Part shown: piece after piece, positions 33,036-42,134 of the stretch
How the letters are laid out: each line of letters begins with the position of its first letter
Numbering within the stretch: position 1 is the first letter of the stretch
Source: Fen-1308 sp035319125
GTDB taxonomy: Bacteria > Nitrospirota > Thermodesulfovibrionia > Thermodesulfovibrionales > Dissulfurispiraceae
Direction of reading: 5' to 3'
NCBI GenBank assembly: GCA_035319125.1
Contig: DATHDG010000011.1
Location: 62,001 to 126,000, forward strand
Length of the DNA: 64,000 nt
Notes under the pieces: generated by a model
The model's database searches: none
What the model was told of the DNA's origin: nothing
What the model saw: the letters and a program-made list of their open reading frames with translations, nothing else
Made by a program: the position numbers and the translations under genes

Positions 33036-33998
33036 TCAAGATGAAGTCTTTCTTCCCGAAACGAGCACGTTGTCACCAAGAAGTTTATGCCTGAGCTTTT
33101 TGAACCCAGTTGTAGAGAGCCAGTGTTTCATTTCAGGCACTGAGTATGATCTGCCGCCGTGAGTGTTGACTAGCATATTCACTGAAAAAAGGGAGCCATG
33201 GACCGGTTTTGTTCGGCTGGCTTCGAGATAATGCTCCTGAATAACCAGAAGGCCATTATGATTTAAAGCCTTATATGCTTTCTTTAAGATTTTCATGTTA
33301 TTTCCGGCAGAAAATGCGTGCAAAACCTGACTGGTAAATATAAGGTCATAACCCTCTCCGATATCATCGATCAAAAAGTCGCCTTCAATAAATGAAATAT
33401 TGCTCAATCCGGCCTCGTCTATAATATCGGTTGCAATCGCTATGGTTGCTGGCAGGTCAAAGAGGGTGACTGAATCTACTTTACGAGCTATTTCTACCGA
33501 ATAGGTGCCTGGCCCGCCGCCGAGATCAAGGGCTTTCTTAACTCCTCTTGTGTCTATCGCTCCGATGATATCTTTAGCCCTTGACATCGCAATATTATGC
33601 ATTCCCCGTATAAATGCATCAGTTGCAAAGGCTTTTCTGGCCGGCAGTCCGGTTTTGACGATTTCATCCAGGTTTGACCAATTAGTCCAGAGGTTGTCGG
33701 CGTGGCGCAATATATCTCCCTGATAATAGGGCTTGCCGGATACCAGTAAATGGTTTGCAATAGCGGAGTTGCGGTACATATTTTTATTCTTTTTTAAGAG
33801 GCCCAAACCAGTTACGGCATCGAGCAAGATCTCGGTTGCCCTTGGATCTGCACTGGTTAAGCTTGCGACTTGGCTTGCGGTCTTCGCAGTCTTTAAGTGA
33901 TCGAATATCCTGAGATTATTTGCGGTCAGCAGAACCCTGGCCTGCCAGTAACTGCCCCAAAGCTTGCGCAATGATTTGATCTCTTCCTGGATGTCCAC
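33036..33998 (-). CDS. SAM-dependent O-methyltransferase (HIOMT/CrtF-like)
   Basis: A 320-residue protein with an N-terminal winged-helix dimerisation part and a Rossmann methyltransferase domain (ALDLGGGPGTYSVEIAR, about 162-178; FIEGDFL; GLLVIQEHYLE). It belongs to the acetylserotonin/caffeate O-methyltransferase-like family, which in bacteria includes carotenoid and bacteriochlorophyll enzymes and many of unknown role. GTG start with GGAGGG upstream. Substrate unknown; ends 8 bp from the activator gene in convergent orientation. Confidence 0.85.
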   Translation of the reverse strand: MDIQEEIKSLRKLWGSYWQARVLLTANNLRIFDHLKTAKTASQVASLTSADPRATEILLDAVTGLGLLKKNKNMYRNSAIANHLLVSGKPYYQGDILRHADNLWTNWSNLDEIVKTGLPARKAFATDAFIRGMHNIAMSRAKDIIGAIDTRGVKKALDLGGGPGTYSVEIARKVDSVTLFDLPATIAIATDIIDEAGLSNISFIEGDFLIDDIGEGYDLIFTSQVLHAFSAGNNMKILKKAYKALNHNGLLVIQEHYLEASRTKPVHGSLFSVNMLVNTHGGRSYSVPEMKHWLSTTGFKKLRHKLLGDNVLVSGRKTSS

Positions 33999-34040
33999 GG
34001 ATAACCCTCCGTCCTAAGCTAATGTAATAGTTTCCAGCGA

Positions 34041-34208
34041 CAGGGTGGGAGGGATGAGCCAAAGGCTTTAAAGCGATACGTCTGAAGATTTTCATACCCG
34101 AAAATTAAGCGGAAACAGGGATGCGCGGGTGTTTGAATCTTCCAGGTCTCGAATGAATATGGTTTTAGCATCGCATTTTAAAGACTTTGAGGCATTCCTC
34201 CCATCCTG
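34041..34208 (-). mobile_element. MITE-like inverted-repeat element, copy B
   Basis: A 168-bp element delimited by CAGGGTGGGAGGGATG on the left and CATTCCTCCCATCCTG on the right, which are inverted copies of each other with further matching CTTTAAA-x-GCGAT blocks inside. It is the reverse-oriented counterpart of copy A at 28058-28224. It lies between the methyltransferase and phosphorylase genes. No coding capacity; no clear target-site duplication seen. Confidence 0.75.
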
Positions 34209-34250
34209 ATAATATAATGTTAAGCCGATGTTCATTACAATTATTAAGAG

Positions 34251-35966
34251 TTATCTGATATACGCTTCCGTAACGTAAAGTCTCATCATCCGGTGCGTGT
34301 TGAAGTAATAAGCATTTTTCCCTATTGCATTAGCCATAATTCTTGCCCAAATTTTTTTATCAGCGTAAAAAGTAGGGATTATTGTTGATTCCAGCTTGTA
34401 GTAAAGGTCATCAGCGTCTCGAGCTGGGTCAGCCGGGACATCAGGCGAAGGACCTATAGCCCATCCTGTATAGTTTTCTATATGGCCTTCAATCCACCAA
34501 CCATCCAACACGCTAAAATTCGGCACACCATTATGAGTCGCCTTCATGCCGCTGGTGCCGGATGCCTCATGAGGGCGCATGGGAGTATTTAACCATATAT
34601 CAACACCGGAGATGATTTTAAGGGCGACATCCATATTGTAATTCTGAATAAACACAATTTTGATTCTGTCTTTCAGCCTTTCACCAATCTTTATGATCTG
34701 CTGGATCAGATCTTTGCCGGTTTCGTCCCTGGGATGGGCTTTTCCAGCATAAATTACCTGGATTCTGCCCTCGCCGATGCGGGCCAGTTTCTCCGGGTCG
34801 GAAAGCAGCAGATCAGCACGCTTGTAAGCTGTAGCACGGCGCGCGAAGCCGATAGTCAGTGTGTCGTAGTTCATTCCGGCCTGGGTTTCTCTGTTGACGA
34901 AGTCTATGAGATTTTTCTTCGCTTCCATATGCGCGCCCCATAGCTCTTCATCCGGTATCCGGCCCACTCTGACGAATATTTCAGGCTCATTGGCCCAGCC
35001 CGGAAGGTATTTGTCATAAAGCCGCTTAAAGCTATCGCATGTCCAGGTAAAAGAGTGAACGCCATTTGTTATTGCGTGGATTTCATATCCCGGAAACATG
35101 CCCTTCGATACTTCACCATGTTTTTTGGCGACGCCGTTTATATAGTTGCTAAGGTTGATCCCCAGTATTGTCATGTTAAGAGCTTTATGTCCTGAGAATT
35201 CTTTGATCACATGCATTGGGACGACTTCGGAATCGGTGATTATCTTTTCTGCAAGTTCATACGAGAATTTATCATGCCCTGCCTCAACTGGAGTATGAGT
35301 TGTAAATACACACAGGCTGCGGACTTTGTCAATGTCCCAGACTAGGCGTTCATCCCAAACGTCCTCAATGTTTCTCTTGAATCTCTTGAGAAGTTCGAGT
35401 GTCAACAGGCTGGAATGCCCTTCGTTCATATGATATTTCTTGATCTCGAACCCCAGTTGCTCCAGTATCCGTGTTCCACCAATTCCGAGGATTATTTCTT
35501 GCTTCAGCCTGTACTCCGAATCGCCTCCATACAGATGGAGGGTGAGCTCCCTGTCTTCAGGCGCGTTTTCCGGCAGGTCTGTATCAAGGAAGATAACGGG
35601 CAGTTTTCCACCGGTTGCACTTTCTACAACATACAGCCAAGGCGCTATCTGTACGTCTCGCGATGAAATACCCACTGTAATGCGCTCCGCAAGGCGAACC
35701 ATGAAATCAGAAGGTTTCCAGTCGTCGGGCAGTTCCTTCTGCCTGCCGAATGGGTCGAGTTCTTGCCTGAAGTATCCTTTTTTAGTCAGAATAGAGACGG
35801 CAACCATGGGCAACCGCAAATCAGCTGCCGATTTGATCGTATCACCGGCTAGTATTCCGAGTCCGCCGCTATACGTCTTTATTTCATTCTTAAGGCCGAT
35901 TTCCATGGAAAAATATGCTATTTTCGGCTCTTTAGTGAATTGTTCAATAGAATTATACTGCGTCAT
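34251..35966 (-). CDS. glgP: Alpha-glucan phosphorylase (short GlgP type)
   Basis: A 571-residue protein with IAYFSMEIGL, YSGGLGILAGD, KKYHMNEGHSSLL and the PLP-site region MRPHEASGTSGMKATHNG, where the Lys carries pyridoxal phosphate. This is the alpha-glucan family phosphorylase that releases glucose-1-phosphate from glycogen-like glucans, in the form lacking the N-terminal extension. Ribosome site AGGAGGCAAT. mqnD lies 9 bp upstream in the same direction. Confidence 0.92.
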   Translation of the reverse strand: MTQYNSIEQFTKEPKIAYFSMEIGLKNEIKTYSGGLGILAGDTIKSAADLRLPMVAVSILTKKGYFRQELDPFGRQKELPDDWKPSDFMVRLAERITVGISSRDVQIAPWLYVVESATGGKLPVIFLDTDLPENAPEDRELTLHLYGGDSEYRLKQEIILGIGGTRILEQLGFEIKKYHMNEGHSSLLTLELLKRFKRNIEDVWDERLVWDIDKVRSLCVFTTHTPVEAGHDKFSYELAEKIITDSEVVPMHVIKEFSGHKALNMTILGINLSNYINGVAKKHGEVSKGMFPGYEIHAITNGVHSFTWTCDSFKRLYDKYLPGWANEPEIFVRVGRIPDEELWGAHMEAKKNLIDFVNRETQAGMNYDTLTIGFARRATAYKRADLLLSDPEKLARIGEGRIQVIYAGKAHPRDETGKDLIQQIIKIGERLKDRIKIVFIQNYNMDVALKIISGVDIWLNTPMRPHEASGTSGMKATHNGVPNFSVLDGWWIEGHIENYTGWAIGPSPDVPADPARDADDLYYKLESTIIPTFYADKKIWARIMANAIGKNAYYFNTHRMMRLYVTEAYIR

Positions 35967-35975
35967 ATTGCCTCC

Positions 35976-36785
35976 TTATCGACTATCAGCCAGGCGCGCT
36001 CTTTTAAGCAGTTCATTTAAAGAGGCTGATCCTTCTTCAGCTATATCGATAGTAAAATTATTTACATAAAGATCTATATGGCTATTTATCACATGAGTCG
36101 ACAGCTCTTGCGAATATTTCTTGATGAAAGGCATGGCTTCGTCTCTATTGGAAAGGGCATATTTAACACTTTCCCTAATAAGATCCTGGATACGCTCAAT
36201 CTTTGACCCGAGTGTTTTTTTCGCGACGATTCCACCTAAGGGAATTGGGAAGCCTGTCTCATTTTCCCACCATTCTCCAAGATCGACAGTTCTTGACAGG
36301 CCATATTCTTCATATGTGAATCTGCTTTCATGTATTATAAGCCCGGCATCCACTTTGCCGTCGCGAACTGACACGGGTATATCATAGAAAGGCATTGTAA
36401 CAATCTTAGCCGGTTTTGTGTGAAATATCTTATCAAAGAAAAGCCTCAGCAGGAGATATGCGGTTGTCAGTTCACCCGGAATGGCAATGCTCTTGTCTCG
36501 CATCTCCATCACTGTACAAGGACTCTTGGATATTATCAAAGGTCCGCATCCGCGACCTAAGGCAGCTCCCGAACTTAAAAATTGATAATCGTCCTGGAGA
36601 TGAATAAAGGCATGACAGGAAATCTTTGTGACATCAAGAGTGCGTTGCAATGCCAGGCGGTTGAGGGTCTCAACATCTTCAATTCGATATTTGATATCGA
36701 GACCGCGAGCCTCTATAACGCCATTTACTAGTGCATAAAAGATGAACGTATCATTCGGACATGGGGAAAACCCGAGCGTCAACAT
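35976..36785 (-). CDS. mqnD: 1,4-dihydroxy-6-naphthoate synthase MqnD
   Basis: A 269-residue periplasmic-binding-protein-like enzyme: LGFSPCPNDTFIFYAL start, DVTKISCHAF, and SSGAALGRGCGPLI. It cleaves cyclic dehypoxanthine futalosine to 1,4-dihydroxy-6-naphthoate in the futalosine route to menaquinone, the quinone the DsrMKJOP complex would use. First gene of an mqnD-glgP unit. Confidence 0.92.
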   Translation of the reverse strand: MLTLGFSPCPNDTFIFYALVNGVIEARGLDIKYRIEDVETLNRLALQRTLDVTKISCHAFIHLQDDYQFLSSGAALGRGCGPLIISKSPCTVMEMRDKSIAIPGELTTAYLLLRLFFDKIFHTKPAKIVTMPFYDIPVSVRDGKVDAGLIIHESRFTYEEYGLSRTVDLGEWWENETGFPIPLGGIVAKKTLGSKIERIQDLIRESVKYALSNRDEAMPFIKKYSQELSTHVINSHIDLYVNNFTIDIAEEGSASLNELLKRARLADSR

Positions 36786-36952
36786 GATCTGGATTTTATC
36801 ATTAAAAGGGTATAGGTTGCTACAGATCCCGACAACTCTAAGCTAATTTAGGTCTGCTGTATCCTCTAAGATGATAGATGGCCAGCTTTGATGACTTGTT
36901 CTGAGAATCAGGTAATCATGAAATGATAAAAAAGAGAGAAATAATTAAAAAT

Positions 36953-36983
36953 TAGCTAATATAAGCTATTAAATTGCTATAAT
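36953..36983 (+). promoter_or_regulatory. Extended -10 promoter candidate and small inverted repeat
   Basis: TGCTATAAT (36975-36983) is an extended -10 box; just upstream is TAGCT-N6-AGCTA (36953-36968). It may drive groESL together with the promoter nearer the CIRCE element. The surrounding 250-bp gap after mqnD shows nothing else. Confidence 0.4.
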
Positions 36984-37008
36984 CACCAATAATTACCCAA
37001 TTTCATCC

Positions 37009-37063
37009 TTGCCTGGACGCGTGGTTTCGCGATATATTAGCACTCATCAAGGTAGAGTGCTAA
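37009..37063 (+). promoter_or_regulatory. groESL promoter with CIRCE operator (HrcA site)
   Basis: TTGCCT (37009-37014) and TATATT (37033-37038) are spaced by 18 bp and run into a perfect CIRCE element, TTAGCACTC-N9-GAGTGCTAA (37037-37063). HrcA repressor binding there controls heat-shock expression of groESL. The operator overlaps the -10 and start region, as expected for repression. Confidence 0.95.
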
Positions 37064-37099
37064 TAACTTAATTAAAACCATAGGTAAAGGAGGCAGTTT

Positions 37100-37363
37100 A
37101 TGAAGATTAAACCGCTCAAAGATAGGGTGGTAATCAAGTATTCCGAAGAAGAGATGGAGAAGACGGCCGGCGGGCTTTATGTGCCGGATGTAGCAAAGGA
37201 AAAGCCGCAAAAGGGATCTGTTGAAGCGGTAGGAGTAGACGTTAAAGAGGTTAAGCCCGGCAATACAGTGCTGTTTGACAAATATTCAGGGTCGAAGATC
37301 AAGCTTAATGATGTTGAGTATCTGATCGTTAAAGAAGAAGATCTGCTGGGAATCATCGAATAA
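37100..37363 (+). CDS. groES: Co-chaperonin GroES
   Basis: An 87-residue protein, shorter than the typical 95-97 of the family, with IKPLKDRVVIK, the mobile-loop GGLYVPDVAKEKPQKG and the end EYLIVKEEDLLGII. It caps GroEL. AAAGGAGGCAG precedes the ATG, and groEL follows after 22 bp; the CIRCE element lies 36 bp upstream. Confidence 0.97.
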   Translation: MKIKPLKDRVVIKYSEEEMEKTAGGLYVPDVAKEKPQKGSVEAVGVDVKEVKPGNTVLFDKYSGSKIKLNDVEYLIVKEEDLLGIIE

Positions 37364-37385
37364 GGAACAGGAGGATAATATAACT

Positions 37386-39020
37386 ATGTCAGCCAAACAG
37401 CTTTTATTCAGCGATAATGCAAGGCAGCAAATCCTAAAGGGCATCACAGTTTTGAGCGACGCCGTCAAGGCAACTCTCGGCCCAAGGGGAAGGAATGTCA
37501 TCATAGATAAGAAATTCGGCGCGCCGACGATTACCAAAGATGGCGTCACTGTTGCAAAAGAGATCGAACTCAAGGATCCCTATGAGAATATGGGCGCACA
37601 GCTGTTAAGAGAGGTTGCCTCTAAAACTTCTGATGTTGCCGGCGATGGCACAACTACGGCAACCGTCCTGGCGTATGCAATCTACAAGGACGGCATGAAG
37701 TATGTGACTGCAGGTGCAAATTCCATCGATATAAAGAGAGGAATCGACAAAGCGGTCGAGATTGTAATCGGCGAGTTAAAGAACATGTCCAAACCTGTTG
37801 TTGAGAAAAAGGAAATAGCCCAAGTTGGCACCATTTCCGCCAACAACGACCCTTCAATCGGAGAGCTTATAGCCGAAGCAATGGATAAAGTTGGAAAGGA
37901 CGGAGTAATCACGGTCGAAGAAGCCAAGAGCATGGCAACGACCCTTGACGTCGTCGAAGGCATGCAGTTTGACAGGGGATATGTATCTCCGTATTTCATA
38001 ACTGATGCTGATCGGATGGAGTGCATTTTGGATGATGCATTTGTCCTCATTCATGATAAGAAGATATCTAGCATGAAAGACCTTCTTCCCATTCTTGAGC
38101 AGACGGCTAAGATGGGCAAGCCGCTTCTTATCGTTGCAGAAGATGTCGAAGGCGAAGCTCTCGCAACTCTCGTTGTAAATAAACTGCGCGGAACCATCCA
38201 GGTGTGTGCTGTTAAGGCCCCCGGCTTCGGCGACAGAAGGAAGGCGATGCTGGAGGATATCGCGGTTCTTACAGGCGGTCAGGTTATCACCGAAGATCTT
38301 GGCCTGAAGCTGGAGAATGTGAAGATCCAGGATCTCGGAAGAGCAAGGAAGATTAATGTTGAGAAGGAAAACACAACAATAGTCGAGGGAGCCGGAGACC
38401 CGTCCAATATACAGGGCAGGGTTAAACAAATTAAGGCTCAGATTGAGGAGACTACTTCTGATTACGACAGGGAAAAACTCCAGGAGAGACTTGCAAAACT
38501 AGTTGGCGGTGTTGCTGTCATCAATGTGGGCGCCGCTACCGAGGCTGAGATGAAGGAGAAAAAGGCCCGTGTCGAAGACGCTCTTCATGCAACCAGGGCG
38601 GCTGTAGAAGAAGGTATCGTGCCTGGTGGAGGAGTTGCACTCATCAGATGTATTAAATCTCTCGATAAGACGAAGCTCGATCATGACCAGCAGATCGGCG
38701 TTAATATCATAAAGAAATCACTCGAAGAGCCGATCAGGCAGATCGTAACCAACGCCGGCCTCGAGAGCTCGATCATCGCCGAGAAGGTCAAGGCTGCCAA
38801 GGACTCTAACTACGGCTATGACGCTTACAGCGAAGAGTACACCGATATGATCAAATCTGGTATCATCGATCCTACAAAGGTTACCAGGACTGCACTTCAG
38901 AACGCCGCTTCGGTTGCCGGGCTTATGCTCACGACAGAAGTGATGATTACGGAAATCCCGGAGGAAGAGAAAAAGATGATGCCTCCTATGCCCGGCGGCG
39001 GGATGGGAGATATGTACTAA
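37386..39020 (+). CDS. groEL: Chaperonin GroEL
   Basis: A 544-residue protein with all GroEL hallmarks: DAVKATLGPRGRNVIIDKKFG, VAGDGTTTATVLA, GGVAVINVGAATEAEMKEKK and a C-terminal Gly/Met-rich tail (MPPMPGGGMGDMY). ATP-dependent protein folding in the cytoplasm. Ribosome site ACAGGAGGA. Confidence 0.98.
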   Translation: MSAKQLLFSDNARQQILKGITVLSDAVKATLGPRGRNVIIDKKFGAPTITKDGVTVAKEIELKDPYENMGAQLLREVASKTSDVAGDGTTTATVLAYAIYKDGMKYVTAGANSIDIKRGIDKAVEIVIGELKNMSKPVVEKKEIAQVGTISANNDPSIGELIAEAMDKVGKDGVITVEEAKSMATTLDVVEGMQFDRGYVSPYFITDADRMECILDDAFVLIHDKKISSMKDLLPILEQTAKMGKPLLIVAEDVEGEALATLVVNKLRGTIQVCAVKAPGFGDRRKAMLEDIAVLTGGQVITEDLGLKLENVKIQDLGRARKINVEKENTTIVEGAGDPSNIQGRVKQIKAQIEETTSDYDREKLQERLAKLVGGVAVINVGAATEAEMKEKKARVEDALHATRAAVEEGIVPGGGVALIRCIKSLDKTKLDHDQQIGVNIIKKSLEEPIRQIVTNAGLESSIIAEKVKAAKDSNYGYDAYSEEYTDMIKSGIIDPTKVTRTALQNAASVAGLMLTTEVMITEIPEEEKKMMPPMPGGGMGDMY

Positions 39021-39053
39021 GAAGCGCAGAAGCAAGAAAGTAATGCAATCTAA

Positions 39054-39088
39054 AGGGGTGGGTGTCAAGCCCGCCCCTGTATTTTTTG
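39054..39088 (+). terminator. Intrinsic terminator of groESL
   Basis: Stem AGGGGTGGG / CCCGCCCCT (one G-U pair) with a 7-base loop is followed by GTATTTTTTG. It lies 34 bp after the groEL stop and overlaps a longer in-frame start of the next gene, supporting that gene's later ATG. Confidence 0.85.
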
Positions 39089-39118
39089 TCCGTTCCTATC
39101 TATGGTATTCTAAACAAT

Positions 39119-40159
39119 ATGCTCAAATCGACCAGAAGTGTTCTAGTAGCCATATTTTTTATTTTCCCTATCTACATTATGATTCAGCTTTTTGTGCCTG
39201 TGTATGACAGCCCGACCGCTATCGAGGTTGAGATACCGCAGGGGGCAACATATAAGAATGCAGTCGATATACTTGCTGCCAACAAGCTTATAAGGGATAA
39301 ATTTGTTTTTATTGCTCTTGGTAAGATTTCTGGTGTGGATCGCAAAATGAGGGCGGGTTACTATAATTTCTGGAGCAGGATATCCCCATTCGATGTATTT
39401 CAGCAGTTGCGAAAAGGGAAGATCATCGAATATGAGATTACCATTGTTGAGGGTGACAGTCTGCGCGAAATAGCCGATAAATTGCGGGAAAAAAAATTTG
39501 CTTCTGCTGACGCATTTGATGCGATCGCAAAGGATCCGGAGCTTTTGTCCTCACTGGACATCGATGCCCCGAGCATTGAAGGCTATCTTTTCCCCGAGAC
39601 CTATAAGCTTCCTAAGGGAGCCCAGCTTGCAGATATCATCAAACTGATGGTTGGAAAACTTCGGGCCTCTTACACTAACGAGATGAAAATGGCAATGGCT
39701 CAAAGCGGCTGGTCTGAGAATGAGATCTTGACGCTGGCTTCAATAATAGAGAAAGAGGCTGAAACAGATGAAGAGAGGCCTGTAATATCTGCAGTATATA
39801 AAAACAGGCTGCGCATGGGCATGCCACTTCAGGCCGATCCGACAGCTATTTATGGTATTAAGAGCAGCAAGGTAAAAATTCTGAGCAGCGATCTGCGAAA
39901 CCGCACACCATATAATACTTATTTCATAAAGGGGTTGCCTCCGGGCCCGATAGCTTCGCCGGGGCTGAAGTCCATTGAAGCAGCTCTTCACCCGGCTAAA
40001 GTGCCATATGTGTATTTTGTTTCGAGGGGTGACGGAAGCCATATCTTCACTACTTCATATGCAGAGCATAATGAAGCTATCAGGCAAGTCAGAACATCAT
40101 CTGAGCCGGCAGCTAATATGCGAGAAATAATTCATCATGATCAGGCGCAGACAAACTAG
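39119..40159 (+). CDS. mltG: Endolytic murein transglycosylase MltG (YceG)
   Basis: The 346-residue product has one N-terminal membrane span and the MltG domain: IPQGATYKNAVDIL, EGYLFPETYKLP, ASIIEKEAETDEERPVISAVYKNRL with the catalytic Glu in the IEKE part, and LPPGPIASPGLKSIEAALHP. It cuts nascent peptidoglycan strands. The ATG at 39119 is chosen because the GTG at 39062 lies in the groESL terminator. ispG overlaps it by 23 bp. Confidence 0.93.
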   Translation: MLKSTRSVLVAIFFIFPIYIMIQLFVPVYDSPTAIEVEIPQGATYKNAVDILAANKLIRDKFVFIALGKISGVDRKMRAGYYNFWSRISPFDVFQQLRKGKIIEYEITIVEGDSLREIADKLREKKFASADAFDAIAKDPELLSSLDIDAPSIEGYLFPETYKLPKGAQLADIIKLMVGKLRASYTNEMKMAMAQSGWSENEILTLASIIEKEAETDEERPVISAVYKNRLRMGMPLQADPTAIYGIKSSKVKILSSDLRNRTPYNTYFIKGLPPGPIASPGLKSIEAALHPAKVPYVYFVSRGDGSHIFTTSYAEHNEAIRQVRTSSEPAANMREIIHHDQAQTN

Positions 40160-41192
40160 ACAGATACATGTTGGCAGCGTTGCTATAGGCGGAGACGGCA
40201 AGATATCCGTTCAGTCTATGACAAAGACAGACACACGCGATATCGCCGCTACAGTGGCCCAGATCAGGTCTCTGGAGGCCGCTGGATGCGAGATAGTTCG
40301 TCTTGCCGTTGTAAATGAAGATGCAGCGAGGGCTTTAGGCGATATCAAACAGCAAACTGATATGCCGATGATCGCCGATATCCATTTTGACTATAAGCTT
40401 GCACTGGAATCGATCAGGCAGGGGGTCCACGGTCTTAGACTCAATCCAGGCAATATTGGTGCTGAGTGGAAAATAAAAGAAGTTGTAACGGCAGCAAAGG
40501 ATCATCAAATACCAATCCGTATAGGGGTTAATGCCGGGTCTCTCGAAAAAAATCTATTAGCGCGGTTCGGACATCCGACGCCTGAGGCAATCGTTGAAAG
40601 CGCAGAGGGCCATATAAGAATTCTTGAAGATCTCGGATTTGGCAATATTAAAGTGTCTCTGAAGGCTTCCAATGTAATGATGACAGTAGATGCGTACAGG
40701 CTTTTTTCCGAGCGGCATGATTATCCAGTACATATCGGCATCACTGAAACTGGCCCGACATTTCCTGGCGCTGTCAAGAGTGCTGTTGGTCTTGGGATAC
40801 TGTTATCGGAGGGTATCGGAGACACGATGAGAGTTTCTCTGACCGCAGAGCCTGAAGAAGAGGTCCGCGTTGCGTATGAAATACTGCGGGCATTAGGCAT
40901 AAGGAGGCGCGGCGCCGAGATCATTTCCTGCCCTACATGCGGACGCTGCCAGGTTCATCTCCAGCCTATTGCACAGGAGGTAGAGCTGGCGCTCAGGTCT
41001 ATAGATAAGCCGATATCAGTCGCAGTTATGGGTTGTGTTGTGAACGGCCCTGGGGAAGCACGGGAAGCGGATTTCGGGATTGCAGGCGGCAAGGGAATGG
41101 GGCTGCTCTTCAGGAAGGGCGAAGTCGTCAGGAAGGTAAGAGAAGAGGAAATGCTGAAGGCCCTGATGGAGCTGATAAAGGAAGAGCGATAA
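40137..41192 (+). CDS. ispG: 4-hydroxy-3-methylbut-2-enyl diphosphate synthase IspG
   Basis: A 351-residue protein: RRRQTRQIHVGSVAIGG start, VQSMTKTDTRD, ADIHFDYKLAL, LRLNPGNIG, and the Fe-S cluster cysteines in SCPTCGRC and GCVVNGPGEAREAD. It catalyses the penultimate step of the MEP isoprenoid pathway, using a [4Fe-4S] cluster. Starts inside the end of mltG. Confidence 0.96.
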   Translation: MIRRRQTRQIHVGSVAIGGDGKISVQSMTKTDTRDIAATVAQIRSLEAAGCEIVRLAVVNEDAARALGDIKQQTDMPMIADIHFDYKLALESIRQGVHGLRLNPGNIGAEWKIKEVVTAAKDHQIPIRIGVNAGSLEKNLLARFGHPTPEAIVESAEGHIRILEDLGFGNIKVSLKASNVMMTVDAYRLFSERHDYPVHIGITETGPTFPGAVKSAVGLGILLSEGIGDTMRVSLTAEPEEEVRVAYEILRALGIRRRGAEIISCPTCGRCQVHLQPIAQEVELALRSIDKPISVAVMGCVVNGPGEAREADFGIAGGKGMGLLFRKGEVVRKVREEEMLKALMELIKEER

Positions 41193-41224
41193 GGCTAAGC
41201 TATCCATAATGAATTGAGATATAA

Positions 41225-41394
41225 GTTTAGGCTGAAGCATTCGGAATTACCGCGCTGAATTAGTATTTTTGTGCCGGGAGGCAGGTTGATCAAGAAAATA
41301 ATATTATTTCGCTGTGGCTGGGTAATTGCCCTGCCTGCTTGCGCGGCCCTGAGAACCCAGACAGCACGCTCATTCCAAACGCTTCAGTATAAAC
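41225..41394. repeat. Fold-back inverted-repeat element before the trmN6-like gene
   Basis: 23-bp arms at 41225-41247 (GTTTAGGCTGAAGC, ATTCGGAAT) and 41372-41394 (ATTCCAAAC, GCTTCAGTATAAAC) are inverted copies with 19 of 23 matches, spanning 170 bp. Inside, GGCAGG and CCTGCC also face each other. The shape is that of a miniature inverted-repeat element, distinct in sequence from the 167-bp family. Only one copy is seen in this window. Confidence 0.5.
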
Positions 41395-41403
41395 AGGCTT
41401 ATA

Positions 41404-42120
41404 ATGCTCACCCTTGACACGATACTCGATGTTCAAATCTACCAGCACAAGGCGGGATACAGGTTCTCGGCTGATGCAGTGCTTCTTGCTTCTTTTGTCG
41501 ATATGCCCCGCGTCAAGAAGATTGCTGACTTCGGCGCAGGGTCGGGCATCATAGGAATTCTTCTCGCAAAAAAATATCCTGCTGCCGATATTGCGCTTGT
41601 CGAACTTCAGAAAAGCCTTGTAACGCTGGCCGAAAAAAACGTTGTTCTGAATCATCTAAGAGAAAGAATTAAGGTTGTACATGCAGATATCAAGGGTCTG
41701 AAACTAGGGAGACTGCATTCTTATGACCTGGTTGTGTCCAATCCGCCGTTCAGAAAAACGAAGACCGGCCTGATCAGCCTGTCTGATGAAAAAGCGATTG
41801 CCAGGCATGAATTGAACCTGCCTATCTCGGCCCTTATGAAATCGGCGTTGTCTATGCTCAAGCACCATGGCAGGTTGTGTATCATACACCTGCCGGAACG
41901 TATGGCCGAAATTATGGCATCTATGAGACTACACTATCTTGAACCTAAAAGGATTCGCTTTATTCATTCCAATATTGAATCCGACGCAAAGATGGTGCTT
42001 ATTGAAGCAGTGAAGGAAGGCAAGACAGGCCTGATAGTTGAGAGACCGCTATATCTATACGATAATAGCGGCACGTATACCGATGAGGTGCGGGCTATCT
42101 ACGGCAGGTCATTATCTTAG
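41404..42120 (+). CDS. TrmN6/YfiC-type tRNA adenine N6-methyltransferase
   Basis: A 238-residue Rossmann methyltransferase with ADFGAGSGIIGILLAK (SAM binding), the end-of-strand VVSNPPFRK, the NPPF/Y motif of N6-adenine methyltransferases, and an N-terminal YRFSADAVLLASF typical of the YfiC/TrmN6 family that methylates A37 of tRNA-Val. No ribosome site is visible before the ATG; the fold-back element ends 9 bp upstream. Confidence 0.88.
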   Translation: MLTLDTILDVQIYQHKAGYRFSADAVLLASFVDMPRVKKIADFGAGSGIIGILLAKKYPAADIALVELQKSLVTLAEKNVVLNHLRERIKVVHADIKGLKLGRLHSYDLVVSNPPFRKTKTGLISLSDEKAIARHELNLPISALMKSALSMLKHHGRLCIIHLPERMAEIMASMRLHYLEPKRIRFIHSNIESDAKMVLIEAVKEGKTGLIVERPLYLYDNSGTYTDEVRAIYGRSLS

Positions 42121-42134
42121 ATATTACTTAATAT

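Noticed and set aside
28058..34208. Composite transposon spanning the two inverted elements
   Set aside because: The elements have no transposase, no target duplication could be seen and the genes between them look like ordinary chromosomal functions; co-mobility is not supported.
41290..41655. Minus-strand frame running through the fold-back element into the trmN6-like gene
   Set aside because: Antisense to a well-supported methyltransferase and no start signal.
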